Assembly: GCF_005221385.1 (NCBI RefSeq)
Contig: NZ_CP039903.1
Location: 62,001 to 126,000 of the forward strand
Length of the DNA: 64,000 nucleotides
Direction of reading: 5' to 3'
Source of the DNA: Agrobacterium tumefaciens
Lineage (GTDB): Bacteria > Pseudomonadota > Alphaproteobacteria > Rhizobiales > Rhizobiaceae
Below, one piece after another: positions 44,932-55,545 of this stretch. Under the pieces are notes generated by a model. That model was not told the origin of the DNA, made no database searches, and saw nothing but the letters and a program-made list of their open reading frames with translations. Position 1 is the stretch's first letter. Every line of letters begins with the position of its first letter. The position numbers and the translations under genes are program-made.

Positions 44932-46416
44932 ATGAACACATCGATCCTTTTGCTGATACTGGCGCTGATCGGCATCGGCAGTTATCTGCTCGGCAGCCGC
45001 CGCGCCATTGCTCTGTCTGGCGGGCGCCCCGCCAGCATGCATTCCCGTGCCGGTTATCACGGCTCCTACGCGGTCGTCTGGGCGGTGTTGCCCGCGGCGT
45101 TCATTCTCTGTGTCTGGCTCGTTATCAGCCCGCTGGTCGTCACTTCTGCCGTGCGCGGCAATTTTCCCGAAGATGTGCGCGCCCAGTCCGAGGCGCAGCA
45201 AAGCCTGACCTATGGCATGGTGAGCTCCATCGCCCGAGGTCTTCAGCGCCTGACGGCGGAAGAAACTGCGCAGGCAGACGCGGATACAGCCGCGGTAAGG
45301 CCGCTTCTGGCATCGAAAGGCGTCGCGATCGCCGGCGATCCTGAGCGTTATATGGTCGATGCTGCCCAGACGCTGAACACGATGACCACTACAAGCCGCA
45401 TCGCGATGATCGTCATCGTGCTGGCGGCCGCGTTCGCCGGCGCCGCTTATGCGCTGCGTTCGATCGCTCCGCGCTTTCGGGCCCGCAACAAGGTTGAAAG
45501 GGTCATTCTCGCATCCTTGCTTGTTGCCTCGTCCATCGCGATCTTGACGACCATCGGCATCGTCCTGTCGATGCTGACGGAAGCCATCCAGTTCTTCACC
45601 ATGGTTCCGGCACACCAGTTCTTTTTCGGAACCGTGTGGGATCCGCGTTTTGCCGCCGCTGGGGCAACGGACTCCTCCGGCCAGTTCGGCCTCATCCCGC
45701 TGCTTGCCGGCACGCTCTATATCGGCTTCGTCGCCATGCTGGTCGCGGTCCCGGTCGGTCTGTTTTCGGCGATTTACATGTCGGAATACGCCTCGCCGCG
45801 CCTGCGTTCAGTGGCAAAGCCGCTGCTCGAGGTCCTCGCCGGTATTCCCACGATCGTCTATGGCTTCTTCGCGCTGACGACGGTGGGTCCTTTCCTGCGA
45901 GACATTTCCACGCAGATCAGCGGTCTCACAACCGGAAACTATGCCAATTTCATCCAGGCGCAGAGCGTCATTACCGCCGGCTTTGTGATGGGAATCATGC
46001 TCATTCCCTATGTCTCGTCACTGTCGGACGATATCATCACCGCTGTGCCGCGTTCGTTGCGCGACGGTTCTCTCGGTCTTGGTGCCACGCGCTCTGAAAC
46101 CATCAAGAAGGTCATCGTTCCTGCCGCTCTTCCCGGCATCGTCGGCGCCGTGCTGATGACGGCGTCGCGTGCGATCGGCGAAACGATGATTGTGGTTCTC
46201 GCCGCCGGTGTTGCGGCCCGCCTGCAGATCAACCCGTTCGAACCGATGACCACGGTGACGGTCAAGATCGTCAGCCAGCTGACCGGCGACCTTGAATTCA
46301 CCTCGCCGCAGACGCTTGTCGCCTTCGCGCTGGGCATCACGCTTTTCGCCATCACGCTTTGCCTGAATATCTACGCGCTTTACATCGTGCGCAAATACCG
46401 GGAGCAATATGAATGA
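44932..46416 (+). CDS. pstC: Phosphate ABC transporter permease PstC
   Basis: 494 aa, about 170 longer than E. coli PstC owing to an N-terminal region of two or three spans plus a soluble loop (about residues 1-170). The core has EVLAGIPTIVYGF and the EAA-type segment LRDGSLGLGATRSETIKKV. ATG 44932 follows GAGGG; the open frame from 44902 is not favoured. The stop overlaps the pstA start (ATGA). Confidence 0.95.
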   Translation: MNTSILLLILALIGIGSYLLGSRRAIALSGGRPASMHSRAGYHGSYAVVWAVLPAAFILCVWLVISPLVVTSAVRGNFPEDVRAQSEAQQSLTYGMVSSIARGLQRLTAEETAQADADTAAVRPLLASKGVAIAGDPERYMVDAAQTLNTMTTTSRIAMIVIVLAAAFAGAAYALRSIAPRFRARNKVERVILASLLVASSIAILTTIGIVLSMLTEAIQFFTMVPAHQFFFGTVWDPRFAAAGATDSSGQFGLIPLLAGTLYIGFVAMLVAVPVGLFSAIYMSEYASPRLRSVAKPLLEVLAGIPTIVYGFFALTTVGPFLRDISTQISGLTTGNYANFIQAQSVITAGFVMGIMLIPYVSSLSDDIITAVPRSLRDGSLGLGATRSETIKKVIVPAALPGIVGAVLMTASRAIGETMIVVLAAGVAARLQINPFEPMTTVTVKIVSQLTGDLEFTSPQTLVAFALGITLFAITLCLNIYALYIVRKYREQYE

Positions 46417-47735
46417 CCGACATCGTTTCTCCCACAGCCGGTGCTGCCGCCGGAAACAGCGCCACGCGCCGTGATATCGGCATCAAGCGCCGCTATGCCG
46501 CCGAACGCCGCTTCCGCGCCTATGGAATGGCAGCGATTTCCTTCGGCCTCATCTTCCTCTTCCTGCTGCTCTGGTCGGTCGTTTCCAAGGGTTACACCGC
46601 CTTCCAGCAGACGATGATCACGGTCCCGGTCGAGTTTTCCGAACTGATCATCGATCCGAAGAATGAGCGGGCCGCAAACCCCGCAAAGCTGATGACGGCC
46701 AATTATCCCGTTCTCGCCCGAGATGCGGTTGCCAAGGTTCTCGGCGTCGCGCCGACGGACCGCGCCGGTCTGCGCGCCGTCAACGTCATGATCTCCGACA
46801 GCGTCCGCACCCAGCTGCGCGACATCGTCGTCGCCGATCCTGCCGTCATCGGCACCACACGCAACGTCACGCTTCTCGCATCGGGCGATGTGGATAGTGC
46901 CTTCAAGGGCCAGGTCGATCTGACGGTGGATGAAGCCAACCGCCGTATCTCGAACCAGCAGCTCGGCTGGATGAATCAGCTCGCCGAAGGCGGCCAGCTC
47001 GGCAAACATTTCAACACCGGCATCTTCGTTAACGGCAATTCGAGCCGTCCGGAAGCGGCAGGTGTCGGTGTGGCGCTGATCGGTTCCTTCTATATGATGA
47101 TGATCGTGCTGGTTCTGTCGCTGCCAATCGGTGTCGCAGCCTCCATCTATCTCGAGGAATTTGCTCCGAAGAACCGTTTGACGGATCTTATCGAGGTGAA
47201 CATCAACAATCTCGCGGCTGTTCCCTCGATCGTTTACGGTCTGCTTGGCCTTTCCGTCTTCATCAACTTCATGGGCTTTCCGCGCTCGGCCTCTCTGGTC
47301 GGCGGCCTCGTCCTGACACTGATGACACTGCCGACGATCATCATTGCCACACGCGCCGCATTGAAGGCCGTGCCGCCGTCGATCCGTGCCGCAGCACTTG
47401 GTCTCGGCGCTTCGAAGATGCAGACGATCTTCCATCACGTTCTGCCGCTCGCCATGCCCGGCATTCTCACCGGCACCATCATCGGCCTTGCCCATGCGCT
47501 GGGTGAAACGGCGCCGCTGCTCTTGATCGGCATGGTGGCATTCGTTGCAAATTATCCGACAACGCCGATGGATCCGTCCACGGCTCTGCCGGTGCAGATT
47601 TACATGTGGGCGAACGAAGCGGAACGTGCCTTTGTCGAAAGGACATCCGGCGCTATCATCATCCTGCTTTTGTTCCTCATCGTCATGAATGTTGGCGCAA
47701 TCCTGTTGCGTCGCCGCTTCGAACGGCGCTGGTAG
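46413..47735 (+). CDS. pstA: Phosphate ABC transporter permease PstA
   Basis: 440 aa. After one span (about residues 36-58) there is a large periplasmic insert to about residue 220, then the transporter core with VNINNLAAVPSIVYGLLGL and IRAAALGLGASKMQTIFHHVLP. The long form is common in alphaproteobacteria. It forms the channel with PstC and is coupled to it by an ATGA overlap. Confidence 0.95.
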   Translation: MTDIVSPTAGAAAGNSATRRDIGIKRRYAAERRFRAYGMAAISFGLIFLFLLLWSVVSKGYTAFQQTMITVPVEFSELIIDPKNERAANPAKLMTANYPVLARDAVAKVLGVAPTDRAGLRAVNVMISDSVRTQLRDIVVADPAVIGTTRNVTLLASGDVDSAFKGQVDLTVDEANRRISNQQLGWMNQLAEGGQLGKHFNTGIFVNGNSSRPEAAGVGVALIGSFYMMMIVLVLSLPIGVAASIYLEEFAPKNRLTDLIEVNINNLAAVPSIVYGLLGLSVFINFMGFPRSASLVGGLVLTLMTLPTIIIATRAALKAVPPSIRAAALGLGASKMQTIFHHVLPLAMPGILTGTIIGLAHALGETAPLLLIGMVAFVANYPTTPMDPSTALPVQIYMWANEAERAFVERTSGAIIILLLFLIVMNVGAILLRRRFERRW

Positions 47736-47749
47736 AGGGAGATTGAGCA

Positions 47750-48565
47750 ATGAACATGTTGTCGGAAGCAGCAGTTGAAAAGGCGCTGGACAAGAAAATG
47801 AATGAAGTTTCGTACAAGATGATCGGCAAGGACGTTTCGGTTTTTTACGGCGAAAAGCGTGCGCTTTACGACGTGAACCTCAATGTCCGCGAAAACACGG
47901 TCACTGCGCTCATCGGTCCGTCCGGTTGCGGTAAATCCACATTCCTGCGTACCTTGAATCGCATGAACGATACGATCGATGGCTGCCGGGTTACCGGCAA
48001 GATCACCCTCGACAGCGACGATATCTACGATCAGGCGATCGATGTCGTGGAATTGCGCGCCCGCGTCGGCATGGTGTTCCAGAAGCCGAACCCCTTCCCG
48101 AAGACGATTTACGAGAACATCTCCTACGGTCCGCGCATCCACGGTCTTGCCCGTAACAAGGCGGATATGGACCAGATCGTTGAACAGAGCCTGCAGAGGG
48201 CCGGCCTGTGGAACGAAGTGAAAGACCGCCTGCAGGAATCCGGTACCGGCCTTTCCGGTGGTCAGCAGCAGCGTCTGTGCATTGCGCGCGCGGTTGCCGT
48301 CAGCCCGGAAGTGATCCTGATGGATGAACCCTGCTCGGCGCTCGATCCGATCGCAACCGCCAAGGTCGAGGAACTGATCCACGAACTGCGCGCCAACTTT
48401 ACGATCGTCATCGTCACGCACTCCATGCAGCAGGCAGCGCGTGTTTCCCAGCGTACGGCCATGTTCCATCTTGGTCATCTTGTCGAAGAAAACGAAACGG
48501 ACAAGATGTTCACCAATCCGGACGACCAGCGTACGCAGGATTACATCATGGGCCGCTTCGGCTGA
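47750..48565 (+). CDS. pstB: Phosphate ABC transporter ATPase
   Basis: 271 aa. Walker A is GPSGCGKST, the signature [14 protein letters not shown], Walker [13 protein letters not shown] and the H-loop [12 protein letters not shown]-type [15 protein letters not shown] is typical of PstB. It begins 14 bases after pstA with GGGAGATTG upstream. Confidence 0.97.
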   Translation: MNMLSEAAVEKALDKKMNEVSYKMIGKDVSVFYGEKRALYDVNLNVRENTVTALIGPSGCGKSTFLRTLNRMNDTIDGCRVTGKITLDSDDIYDQAIDVVELRARVGMVFQKPNPFPKTIYENISYGPRIHGLARNKADMDQIVEQSLQRAGLWNEVKDRLQESGTGLSGGQQQRLCIARAVAVSPEVILMDEPCSALDPIATAKVEELIHELRANFTIVIVTHSMQQAARVSQRTAMFHLGHLVEENETDKMFTNPDDQRTQDYIMGRFG

Positions 48566-48663
48566 TTTCCGGCCGGCGCTTTATCGAAACCGAACAAGAC
48601 TGGTGCCTTTGCCGTGCCCCGTTGGCGTGCACGTGCATGAAGGCCAAGCCGGAGGATTAGACC

Positions 48664-49389
48664 ATGACACAGACAACGACCCATTCGCATATTCTGTCCG
48701 CTTATGACGAGGAATTGAAGTTCCTGACGCGCCGCATCGCCGAAATGGGCGGTCTGGCCGAGCAGATGTGCGCCGACGCCGTGCGCGCATTGGTCAATTC
48801 CGACGCTGCGCTTGCGCAGAAGGTCATTTCCGACGACGCGATCCTCGACCATTCCGAGCGCGAGATCGGCGACAAGGCCATCGTCACCATCGCCAGACGG
48901 CAGCCTGTCGCGGCCGATCTTCGCGAAATCATCGGCACGCTGCGTATTGCCGGCGATCTCGAGCGCGTTGGCGATCTCGGCAAGAACACTGCCAAGCGCG
49001 TTATCGCGGTTGCCGGCACCGGCGTGCCGCGCAAGCTCGCCCGCGGTCTCGAACATCTGTCGGAACTGGCGCTGGTGCAGCTCAAGGAAGTACTCGACGT
49101 CTATTCCACGCGTTCTGCCGAGAAAGCCAACGCCATTCGTGAACGGGACGAAGAAATCGACGCCATGTACACGTCGCTCTTCCGTGAGCTTCTGACCTAC
49201 ATGATGGAAGATCCGCGCAACATCACCACCTGCACACATCTTCTGTTCTGCGCCAAGAACATCGAGCGTATCGGCGATCATGCGACGAATATCGCTGAGA
49301 CAATCTATTACATGGCCACCGGCAGCCAGCCGGAGGGTGAGCGTCCGAAGGACGATAGTTCCAACACACTCGGTTCGGTGACCGAATAA
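48664..49389 (+). CDS. phoU: Phosphate signalling protein PhoU
   Basis: 241 aa with two three-helix repeats. Each carries the metal-binding consensus: GDLGKNTAKR in the first and GDHATNIAE in the second. PhoU couples the Pst transporter to PhoR and holds the regulon off in phosphate excess. Its place between pstB and phoB is the usual one. Confidence 0.95.
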   Translation: MTQTTTHSHILSAYDEELKFLTRRIAEMGGLAEQMCADAVRALVNSDAALAQKVISDDAILDHSEREIGDKAIVTIARRQPVAADLREIIGTLRIAGDLERVGDLGKNTAKRVIAVAGTGVPRKLARGLEHLSELALVQLKEVLDVYSTRSAEKANAIRERDEEIDAMYTSLFRELLTYMMEDPRNITTCTHLLFCAKNIERIGDHATNIAETIYYMATGSQPEGERPKDDSSNTLGSVTE

Positions 49390-49419
49390 CAGACAGGCAG
49401 AAGCTTGCGGAGTTAGTAT

Positions 49420-50103
49420 ATGGTGCCCAAGATTGCAGTTGTGGAAGACGAGGAAGCGTTGAGCGTCCTGCTTCGTTACAATCTCGAGGCTGAGGGATAC
49501 GACGTCGACACGATACCCCGTGGCGACGAGGCGGAAATCAGGCTGCAGGAACGTATTCCGGATCTTCTTATCCTGGACTGGATGTTGCCCGGTGTTTCCG
49601 GCATCGAACTGTGCCGGCGCTTGAGAATGCGGCCCGAAACCGAACGCCTGCCCATCATCATGCTGACAGCGCGCGGTGAAGAAAGCGAGCGGGTGCGCGG
49701 TCTTGCCACCGGCGCCGACGATTATGTCGTCAAGCCGTTCTCGACGCCGGAACTCATGGCCCGCGTCAAGGCCATGCTACGCCGGGCCCGCCCCGAGGTT
49801 CTTTCATCGGTGCTGAAATGCGGCGATATCGAACTCGATCGCGAAACCCACCGCGTTCACCGCAAGAGCCGCGAAGTGCGCCTCGGACCGACGGAATTTC
49901 GCCTGCTGGAATTCCTGATGACATCTCCGGGCCGGGTGTTCTCCCGCTCGCAGTTGCTGGACGGCGTCTGGGGTCACGATATCTACGTGGATGAGCGCAC
50001 CGTTGACGTTCACGTAGGACGCCTGCGCAAGGCGCTCAATTTTTCGCACATGCAGGATGTCATCCGCACCGTTCGCGGTGCTGGATATTCGATGGAAGCC
50101 TGA
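49420..50103 (+). CDS. phoB: Phosphate regulon response regulator
   Basis: 227 aa, OmpR/PhoB family. The receiver domain has the phosphorylated D53 in LLILDWMLPG, acidic D10/E11/E12 and K105 in DDYVVKPFS. The winged helix occupies about residues 130-226, with RTVDVHVGRLRKAL. It binds Pho boxes when phosphorylated by PhoR. It probably shares the phoU transcript (30-base gap) and ends at a good terminator. Confidence 0.96.
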   Translation: MVPKIAVVEDEEALSVLLRYNLEAEGYDVDTIPRGDEAEIRLQERIPDLLILDWMLPGVSGIELCRRLRMRPETERLPIIMLTARGEESERVRGLATGADDYVVKPFSTPELMARVKAMLRRARPEVLSSVLKCGDIELDRETHRVHRKSREVRLGPTEFRLLEFLMTSPGRVFSRSQLLDGVWGHDIYVDERTVDVHVGRLRKALNFSHMQDVIRTVRGAGYSMEA

Positions 50104-50151
50104 GCTAAGCCGAACAGCAGCTTCAATCAGCACAACATCTGACCAAAATCA

Positions 50152-50184
50152 AAAGGCCCGACACCATTCCGGTTTCGGGCCTTT
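50152..50184 (+). terminator. Terminator of the pst-phoB operon
   Basis: A 10-bp stem AAAGGCCCGA / TCGGGCCTTT with a 13-base loop. The tail is weak (CGGTTTTG). Confidence 0.75.
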
Positions 50185-50433
50185 CGGTTTTGAACCTTTC
50201 CCAAACACGGCACCTTGACCTTTTGAATGGACAATCGGCGGCCTGTTCGCATGCGGATTGTGGGCTAGAGTATTTCCAGTAAAGCGGTTCTACGTCCGGA
50301 AAATGCGTAAAACAAAGAGATAGGGCACGTCCAAAGTTGCCGTTTAAACCGCACGTGCCTGGACCGGGCGGCGTGGAGGAAAGGCCGAACATGCCACCGG
50401 CGATTGTTTTCCGGAACCGGCCTGAATTTGTCA
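50185..50433. other. Space between convergent phoB and gcrA
   Basis: About 250 bases with no supported gene or strong structure on either strand. Confidence 0.5.
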
Positions 50434-50458
50434 TAAAAAAACGGGCCCGAAGGCCCGT
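50434..50458 (-). terminator. Terminator of gcrA
   Basis: On the minus strand the stem ACGGGCC-TTCG-GGCCCGT is followed by seven T. Confidence 0.9.
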
Positions 50459-50490
50459 AGTTTTTGAGTGCTGAATGCGTGCCGCAACAC

Positions 50491-51024
50491 TCAAGCCTTA
50501 CGGCGCTCACTGACCGGCTGGTAGGCGAGCTTCGCATGGAACTTGCAATAGGGTGAGGATTCCAGCGCTTCGCAACCGCAGAAGTGGAAATCGTCTTTCA
50601 AGGGATCACCGACCGGCCACTTGCAGGTGCGCTCGGTCAGTTCCGTCAGCGTCAAGCGACGGGAAATCGGCGTCACTACATTTCTGGAAGGAACGTAATC
50701 GAGAACCTGCGCGGTTTCGATATCGATCTCTTCATGAAGAGCCGTTGCTGCGTTCGAACGGCTCATGGTTCGGGCCGGTGCCGCGCTGACGCGTGCCGTG
50801 AAATTTGTCGCGCGCGGGGCAGGGGCCGCGGTGCGCTTGGGCGCGGAGCGTGCAGAAGTCACCGGTCCGCCGGCCTTGACGCGTCCCGGCAGATTGAGGC
50901 GGTGGACCTTGCCGATCACGGCATTACGGCTTACACCGCCCAGCTGCGCTGCTATCTGGCTGGCGCTCAGTCCTTCGGCCCACAATTTCTTGAGTTTCTC
51001 GACCCGCTCGTCTGTCCAGTTCAT
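50491..51024 (-). CDS. gcrA: Cell-cycle regulator GcrA
   Basis: 177 aa. The N-terminal DNA-binding domain starts MNWTDERVEKLKKLWAEGLS and includes SRNAVIGKVHRL. The middle is disordered (Ala/Pro/Arg) and the C-terminal sigma-70-contacting region has CKWPVGDP and a Cys-rich FCGCEALESSPYC. GcrA activates promoters carrying GANTC sites methylated by CcrM. A GAATC site lies at 51058-51062, 33 bases upstream of the start, with two more near 51191 and 51202. Confidence 0.96.
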   Translation of the reverse strand: MNWTDERVEKLKKLWAEGLSASQIAAQLGGVSRNAVIGKVHRLNLPGRVKAGGPVTSARSAPKRTAAPAPRATNFTARVSAAPARTMSRSNAATALHEEIDIETAQVLDYVPSRNVVTPISRRLTLTELTERTCKWPVGDPLKDDFHFCGCEALESSPYCKFHAKLAYQPVSERRKA

Positions 51025-51318
51025 GCCGCTTCTCCGCTTGTCGCGTATCTTTCGGCAGAATCCCTCTCCGTCTCGCGGGCGCGCCGCGAGCGTGGTTTCT
51101 GCCGGATTTTAGGTGACTAGTTCCGCCGCAATGCAGTCTAGTAATTAGCGATTAACCTAGTGCCAGCCCGACTCCGTGGCAAGAGTCGCGGGAATCATCT
51201 GGAATCGATTTTCCGGTTTTCCCCAACTTGCTGGCGAGTTGAGTCTGAAAGGCAACACCTTGGGCCTCTTTCGGTGGCGCCTACTAGTGCTTGAGAAGCC
51301 CGGGAAACGCGGACTTTT

Positions 51319-51402
51319 GTTGACATCGGCAAACGAAGTGACAATAGTGCCCCTGCCGCCGCGAGGCGGCATTTTTGATTTTCAGGCGAGGGATAACCTC
51401 GC
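51319..51402 (+). promoter_or_regulatory. argD promoter region with two hairpins
   Basis: TTGACA at 51319-51324 is followed 17 bases later by AATAGT. Just beyond is a terminator-like hairpin (TGCCGCC-GCGA-GGCGGCA, then TTTTT, 51354-51376). A second hairpin follows (GCGAGG-GATAA-CCTCGC, 51386-51402), then another TTGACA at 51410. This may be an attenuated leader, or the end of an upstream short RNA followed by the true argD promoter. Confidence 0.45.
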
Positions 51403-51454
51403 GAGCCTATTGACAACCTTATGACAGCGCATCCGCGCAAGGAGTGATACAGCC

Positions 51455-52654
51455 ATGGCCGAAGCCGCCGCGCCATTGTTCGATACGTTTGCAAGAGCCC
51501 CGCTGCGCTTCGAGCGCGGTGAAGGCGTCTGGCTGTTCACGGAGAGCGGCGAACGATATCTGGATTTTGCAGCCGGTGTTGCGGTTAACTCGCTGGGCCA
51601 CGCCCATCCGCACCTCGTGGAAGCAATCAAGGCGCAGGCCGAGAAGGTCTGGCACGTCTCGAACCTTTATGAAGTGCCCGGACAGGAAAAGCTCGCCAAG
51701 CGGCTGACGGAAGCAACTTTCGCGGACAAGGTGTTCTTCACCAATTCCGGTGCTGAAGCGCTGGAATGCGCCATCAAGACCACGCGCCGTTATCACTATT
51801 CAAAGGGCCACCCGGAAAAATTCCGCATCGTCACCTTCGAGGGCGCGTTCCATGGCCGCACGCTGGCAACAATCGCTGCCGGCGGCCAGCAGAAATATCT
51901 CGAGGGTTTCGGTCCCAAGGTCGAAGGTTTCGATCAGGTTCCTTTCGCTGATGTCGATGCCTTGAAGGCTGCCATCACGTCTGAGACGGCCGCGCTTTTG
52001 ATCGAGCCTATCCAGGGCGAGGGCGGTATTCGTGCGCCGAGCAAGGAATTCCTGCAAATCCTGCGTGGATTGTGCGACGAGCACGGCCTTCTCCTGATTT
52101 TTGATGAAGTGCAGACGGGCGTCGGCCGCACGGGTAAGCTGTTTGCCTATGAGCAGACCGGCGTTGCGCCTGATATCATGGCGGTTGCCAAGGGTATCGG
52201 CGGCGGTTTCCCGCTTGGCGCATGCCTTGCAACAGCGGATGCCGCCTCCGGCATGACGGCCGGTGTGCATGGCACCACCTATGGCGGCAACCCCCTGGCA
52301 ATGGCGGTCGGCAATGCGGTGCTGGATGTCGTTCTGGCCGACGGTTTTCTGGAAAAGGTTCGTGATGTCGCGCTGGTCTTCCGCCAGGGACTGGCATCGC
52401 TCAAGGACCGCTATCCTGATGTAATCGAGGAAATTCGTGGCGAAGGCCTGTTGATGGGCATCAAGGCGAAGGTTCCTTCGGGCGATCTGCTGCAGGCCAT
52501 GCGCGCGGAGCACCTGCTCGGCGTTCCGGCAGGTGACAACGTCATCCGTCTCCTGCCGCCGCTCGTCACCACGGCGGAAGAGGCCCGCGAAGGGCTGGCG
52601 CGAGTGGAAGCGGCTGCCGCCTCCCTGACAGCGAAACAGGCGAAAATCGCCTGA
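51455..52654 (+). CDS. argD: Acetylornithine aminotransferase
   Basis: 399 aa, a class III PLP enzyme of arginine synthesis. The PLP lysine is about K246 in [14 protein letters not shown]. The aspartate that contacts the cofactor is in [14 protein letters not shown], and [12 protein letters not shown] is the phosphate-binding part. AAGGAGTGAT precedes ATG 51455. argF follows after 40 bases in the same operon. Confidence 0.95.
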   Translation: MAEAAAPLFDTFARAPLRFERGEGVWLFTESGERYLDFAAGVAVNSLGHAHPHLVEAIKAQAEKVWHVSNLYEVPGQEKLAKRLTEATFADKVFFTNSGAEALECAIKTTRRYHYSKGHPEKFRIVTFEGAFHGRTLATIAAGGQQKYLEGFGPKVEGFDQVPFADVDALKAAITSETAALLIEPIQGEGGIRAPSKEFLQILRGLCDEHGLLLIFDEVQTGVGRTGKLFAYEQTGVAPDIMAVAKGIGGGFPLGACLATADAASGMTAGVHGTTYGGNPLAMAVGNAVLDVVLADGFLEKVRDVALVFRQGLASLKDRYPDVIEEIRGEGLLMGIKAKVPSGDLLQAMRAEHLLGVPAGDNVIRLLPPLVTTAEEAREGLARVEAAAASLTAKQAKIA

Positions 52655-52694
52655 AACCAATCAAGGGCGGGCCTCTTCCTGGAGGCTCGCGAGC

Positions 52695-53627
52695 ATGGGA
52701 CAGTTTGAAATGGCTTCACCAAAACATTTTCTAGACCTTTCGGCCGTTGGGTCGGAGGATTTGCGGACGATTCTTGATGATGCGCGGGCGCGCAAGATTG
52801 CCACCAAGGCCGGCACTGCGGAAAAGCCGTTAGCCGGCAAGATGCTGGCGATGATCTTTGAAAAGCCGTCCACCCGAACCCGCGTTTCCTTCGATGTCGG
52901 CATGCGTCAACTCGGCGGTGAGACCCTGTTCCTGTCGGGTACGGAAATGCAGCTCGGTCGTGCGGAAACGATCGGTGATACGGCCAAGGTTCTGTCGCGT
53001 TATGTCGACGCCATCATGATCCGCACCACGGATCATTCGCGCCTGCTTGAGCTTGCCGAACATGCAACCGTGCCTGTTATCAACGGCCTGACGGACGACA
53101 CCCATCCCTGCCAGATCATGGCGGATATATTGACGTTCGAGGAACACCGCGGTCCGGTGAAAGGCAAGACCATTGCCTGGACGGGTGACGGCAATAACGT
53201 GTTGCACTCTTTCGTTGAGGGCTCGGCCCGCTTTGGTTATCGCATGAATATGGCGGTGCCCATGGGCTCTGAACCGCATGATAAGTTCCTGAACTGGGCG
53301 CGCAATAATGGCGGCGAGATCGCGCTATATCATGATGCCGACAAGGCGGTTGCCGGGGCAGATTGTATCGTTACCGACACCTGGGTATCGATGAACCAGG
53401 AACACAAGGCGCGCGGCCACAACATCTTCCAGCCCTATCAGGTGAATGAAGCACTGATGGCCAAGGCCGATAAGGACGCACTGTTCATGCACTGCCTGCC
53501 GGCGCATCGCGGCGAGGAAGTAACGGACGGCGTTATCGACGGGCCGCAATCGGTGGTCTTCGATGAGGCGGAAAACCGGCTCCACGCACAGAAGTCCGTC
53601 ATTGCCTGGTGCATGGGCGTCATCTGA
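52695..53627 (+). CDS. argF: Ornithine carbamoyltransferase
   Basis: 310 aa. It makes citrulline from ornithine and carbamoyl phosphate. The carbamoyl phosphate loop is [11 protein letters not shown] (near residue 56), DDTHPCQ, the ornithine loop WVSMNQE and [10 protein letters not shown] are all present. ATG 52695 has GGAGG 9 bases upstream; ATG 52710 is an alternative that would match shorter homologues. Confidence 0.96.
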   Translation: MGQFEMASPKHFLDLSAVGSEDLRTILDDARARKIATKAGTAEKPLAGKMLAMIFEKPSTRTRVSFDVGMRQLGGETLFLSGTEMQLGRAETIGDTAKVLSRYVDAIMIRTTDHSRLLELAEHATVPVINGLTDDTHPCQIMADILTFEEHRGPVKGKTIAWTGDGNNVLHSFVEGSARFGYRMNMAVPMGSEPHDKFLNWARNNGGEIALYHDADKAVAGADCIVTDTWVSMNQEHKARGHNIFQPYQVNEALMAKADKDALFMHCLPAHRGEEVTDGVIDGPQSVVFDEAENRLHAQKSVIAWCMGVI

Positions 53628-53870
53628 CGAACATCGTCGGTTCCGACTGATGCCTGCCAGGTGCTTGAACTTGGCCGCATACATTACCATCTGTGGGACT
53701 TCGAAGAGGCTCGTCGGTTTTTTGCTGGCGGGCCATCATCAAGATTTGCACGATTTTCCCCGGAGGCGGTTTCGCTTCCCGGATCTCTGTGCGACAAGCG
53801 GAAAAAGCACATTCAAAAAGCCGGACTTTTGGACGGTAGCGGCGCAACGGCTGCGCCAGGGAGTTATGAT

Positions 53871-54860
53871 ATGGCAGATGTAACGGTTGAACTGGACGAT
53901 CTCGTTCTTGCTGGCGACGACAAGGTCGTGCCCTTTCAGGTCGAAGGTCTGGATGTGCGCGGTCGCGCCGTACAGGTTGGGCCGCTGCTGAACGCCATCC
54001 TCGAACGGCACGACTATCCCACGGTTGTTGCCCGCCTGCTGGCGGAAGCGACCGTTCTGACGGCGCTGATCGGCACATCCCTGAAGTTCTCCGGCAAGCT
54101 TACGGTGCAGACCAAGGGTGACGGCCCGGTGGACCTTCTGGTCGCGGATTTCACCGCACCCGAGAGCATGCGCGCCTATGCCCGTTTTGACGAAGAACGA
54201 CTGGCCGAGGCAATCGCAGCCGGCGCCACCTCGCCCGAACAGTTGCTGGGCACCGGTATTCTCGCTTTTACGATCGATCAGGGTATGGGCATGCAGCCCT
54301 ATCAGGGCATCGTTCCGCTGGATGGCTCGTCGCTGGAAGAAATCGCCGGGGTTTATTTCCGCCAGTCTGAACAGCTTCCCACCCGCGTGCGCCTCGGCGT
54401 TGCCGAGTTCTTCGACCGTGACGGCGAAGGCAAGCCACGCCATGGCTGGCGTGCCGGCGGCGTGATCGCCCAGTTCCTGCCGCAGGCGCCGGAGCGTCTG
54501 CGCATGCGCGATCTCCACGGTGGTGATGGCGATGAAGGCGGTTACGAAACGGTGGAAGACGATGCCTGGACCGAGGCTGTAACGCTGCTGAATACGGTCG
54601 ATACCGATGAATTGACCGACCCGCAGGTGCCGGTCGAACGTCTTCTGTATCGGCTTTTCCACGAGAGTGGTGTGCGCATTTATGATCCGCAGGCCATTTT
54701 CGATCGTTGCAGCTGTTCGCGTGACAAGATCAAGGGCGTTCTGTCCGGTTTCACCGCTGAAGAGATCAAGGCGAGTGAGGAAGACGGCGCAATTGCGGTG
54801 ACGTGCGAATTCTGCTCTACCACCTATCGCTACGACATCAGCGAGTTTGAAAACGTCTGA
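53871..54860 (+). CDS. hslO: Redox-regulated chaperone Hsp33
   Basis: 329 aa. The substrate-binding domain is followed by a zinc switch with the CxC motif CSCS and, about 30 residues later, CEFC near the C-terminus. Oxidation releases zinc and activates the holdase. ATG 53871 is chosen with GGGAG upstream and homology beginning at ADVTVELDDLVL; the frame is open back to 53661 without support. The 243-base gap to argF has no gene. Confidence 0.94.
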   Translation: MADVTVELDDLVLAGDDKVVPFQVEGLDVRGRAVQVGPLLNAILERHDYPTVVARLLAEATVLTALIGTSLKFSGKLTVQTKGDGPVDLLVADFTAPESMRAYARFDEERLAEAIAAGATSPEQLLGTGILAFTIDQGMGMQPYQGIVPLDGSSLEEIAGVYFRQSEQLPTRVRLGVAEFFDRDGEGKPRHGWRAGGVIAQFLPQAPERLRMRDLHGGDGDEGGYETVEDDAWTEAVTLLNTVDTDELTDPQVPVERLLYRLFHESGVRIYDPQAIFDRCSCSRDKIKGVLSGFTAEEIKASEEDGAIAVTCEFCSTTYRYDISEFENV

Positions 54861-54865
54861 GTAGA

Positions 54866-54892
54866 AAGCCGCGCTTTTAAAAGGCGCGGCTT
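54866..54892. terminator. Bidirectional hairpin between hslO and apaG
   Basis: 9-bp arms AAGCCGCGC / GCGCGGCTT with an A/T loop. The T tracts are short on both sides. Confidence 0.65.
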
Positions 54893-54911
54893 CTCAACCG
54901 CCTTGTGAACC

Positions 54912-55304
54912 TCAGTTCAACACCCGCAAAAGCCCGGGTGAATCCAGCGAGAAGGCGGGTATGGTGACGTTGAACACCTCGCCCTTTTCGGTTTCCATTT
55001 CATAATGGCCGAACATCAGGCCTGAAGGTGTGTCCAGCGGGCAGCCGGAAGAGTACTCATAGCTGTCTCCGGGGTTCAGGTGTGGTTGCTCACCAACGAC
55101 GCCTGGCCCGTAAACCTCATCCACCTGGCCGTTCTGATCGGTGATATGCCAATACCGGTTGACGAGTGTCACCGTCATATCAGAGTTGTTCGAGATCACG
55201 ACTTTATAACCCCAGACGTAACGGTCGTCATCCGGGTCGGATTGTTCTTCGAGATAATACGGATCGACCGTTACCTCGATATCCCTTGTCAGAGCACGAT
55301 ACAT
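54912..55304 (-). CDS. apaG: ApaG (Co2+/Mg2+ efflux-associated protein)
   Basis: 130 aa. A fibronectin-like beta sandwich with the signature [21 protein letters not shown], and [15 protein letters not shown]. Precise function is unknown in bacteria. GAGGTG precedes ATG 55304; a GTG three codons earlier is not needed. Confidence 0.93.
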   Translation of the reverse strand: MYRALTRDIEVTVDPYYLEEQSDPDDDRYVWGYKVVISNNSDMTVTLVNRYWHITDQNGQVDEVYGPGVVGEQPHLNPGDSYEYSSGCPLDTPSGLMFGHYEMETEKGEVFNVTIPAFSLDSPGLLRVLN

Positions 55305-55545
55305 ACGCGCCACACCTCGATATTATGCCTGTTGCCATCATCCTACACTATAGGCTCTGGCTATCGTCAAGAAAATGAACGGCTTGACGGGCGGGAGCCA
55401 CCTGTTGTCGCGCCGTTTTCCACCGTTAGGGATAACGATAAAGGTAAATATTAGTTGCCCGCCACAGGATTTTGCCCCTTGCGGAGCCGGCTGCGGCGCC
55501 ACGGCCCAACGCAGGGTAGGGCCATGGCGCTTATGGATTGAATTC

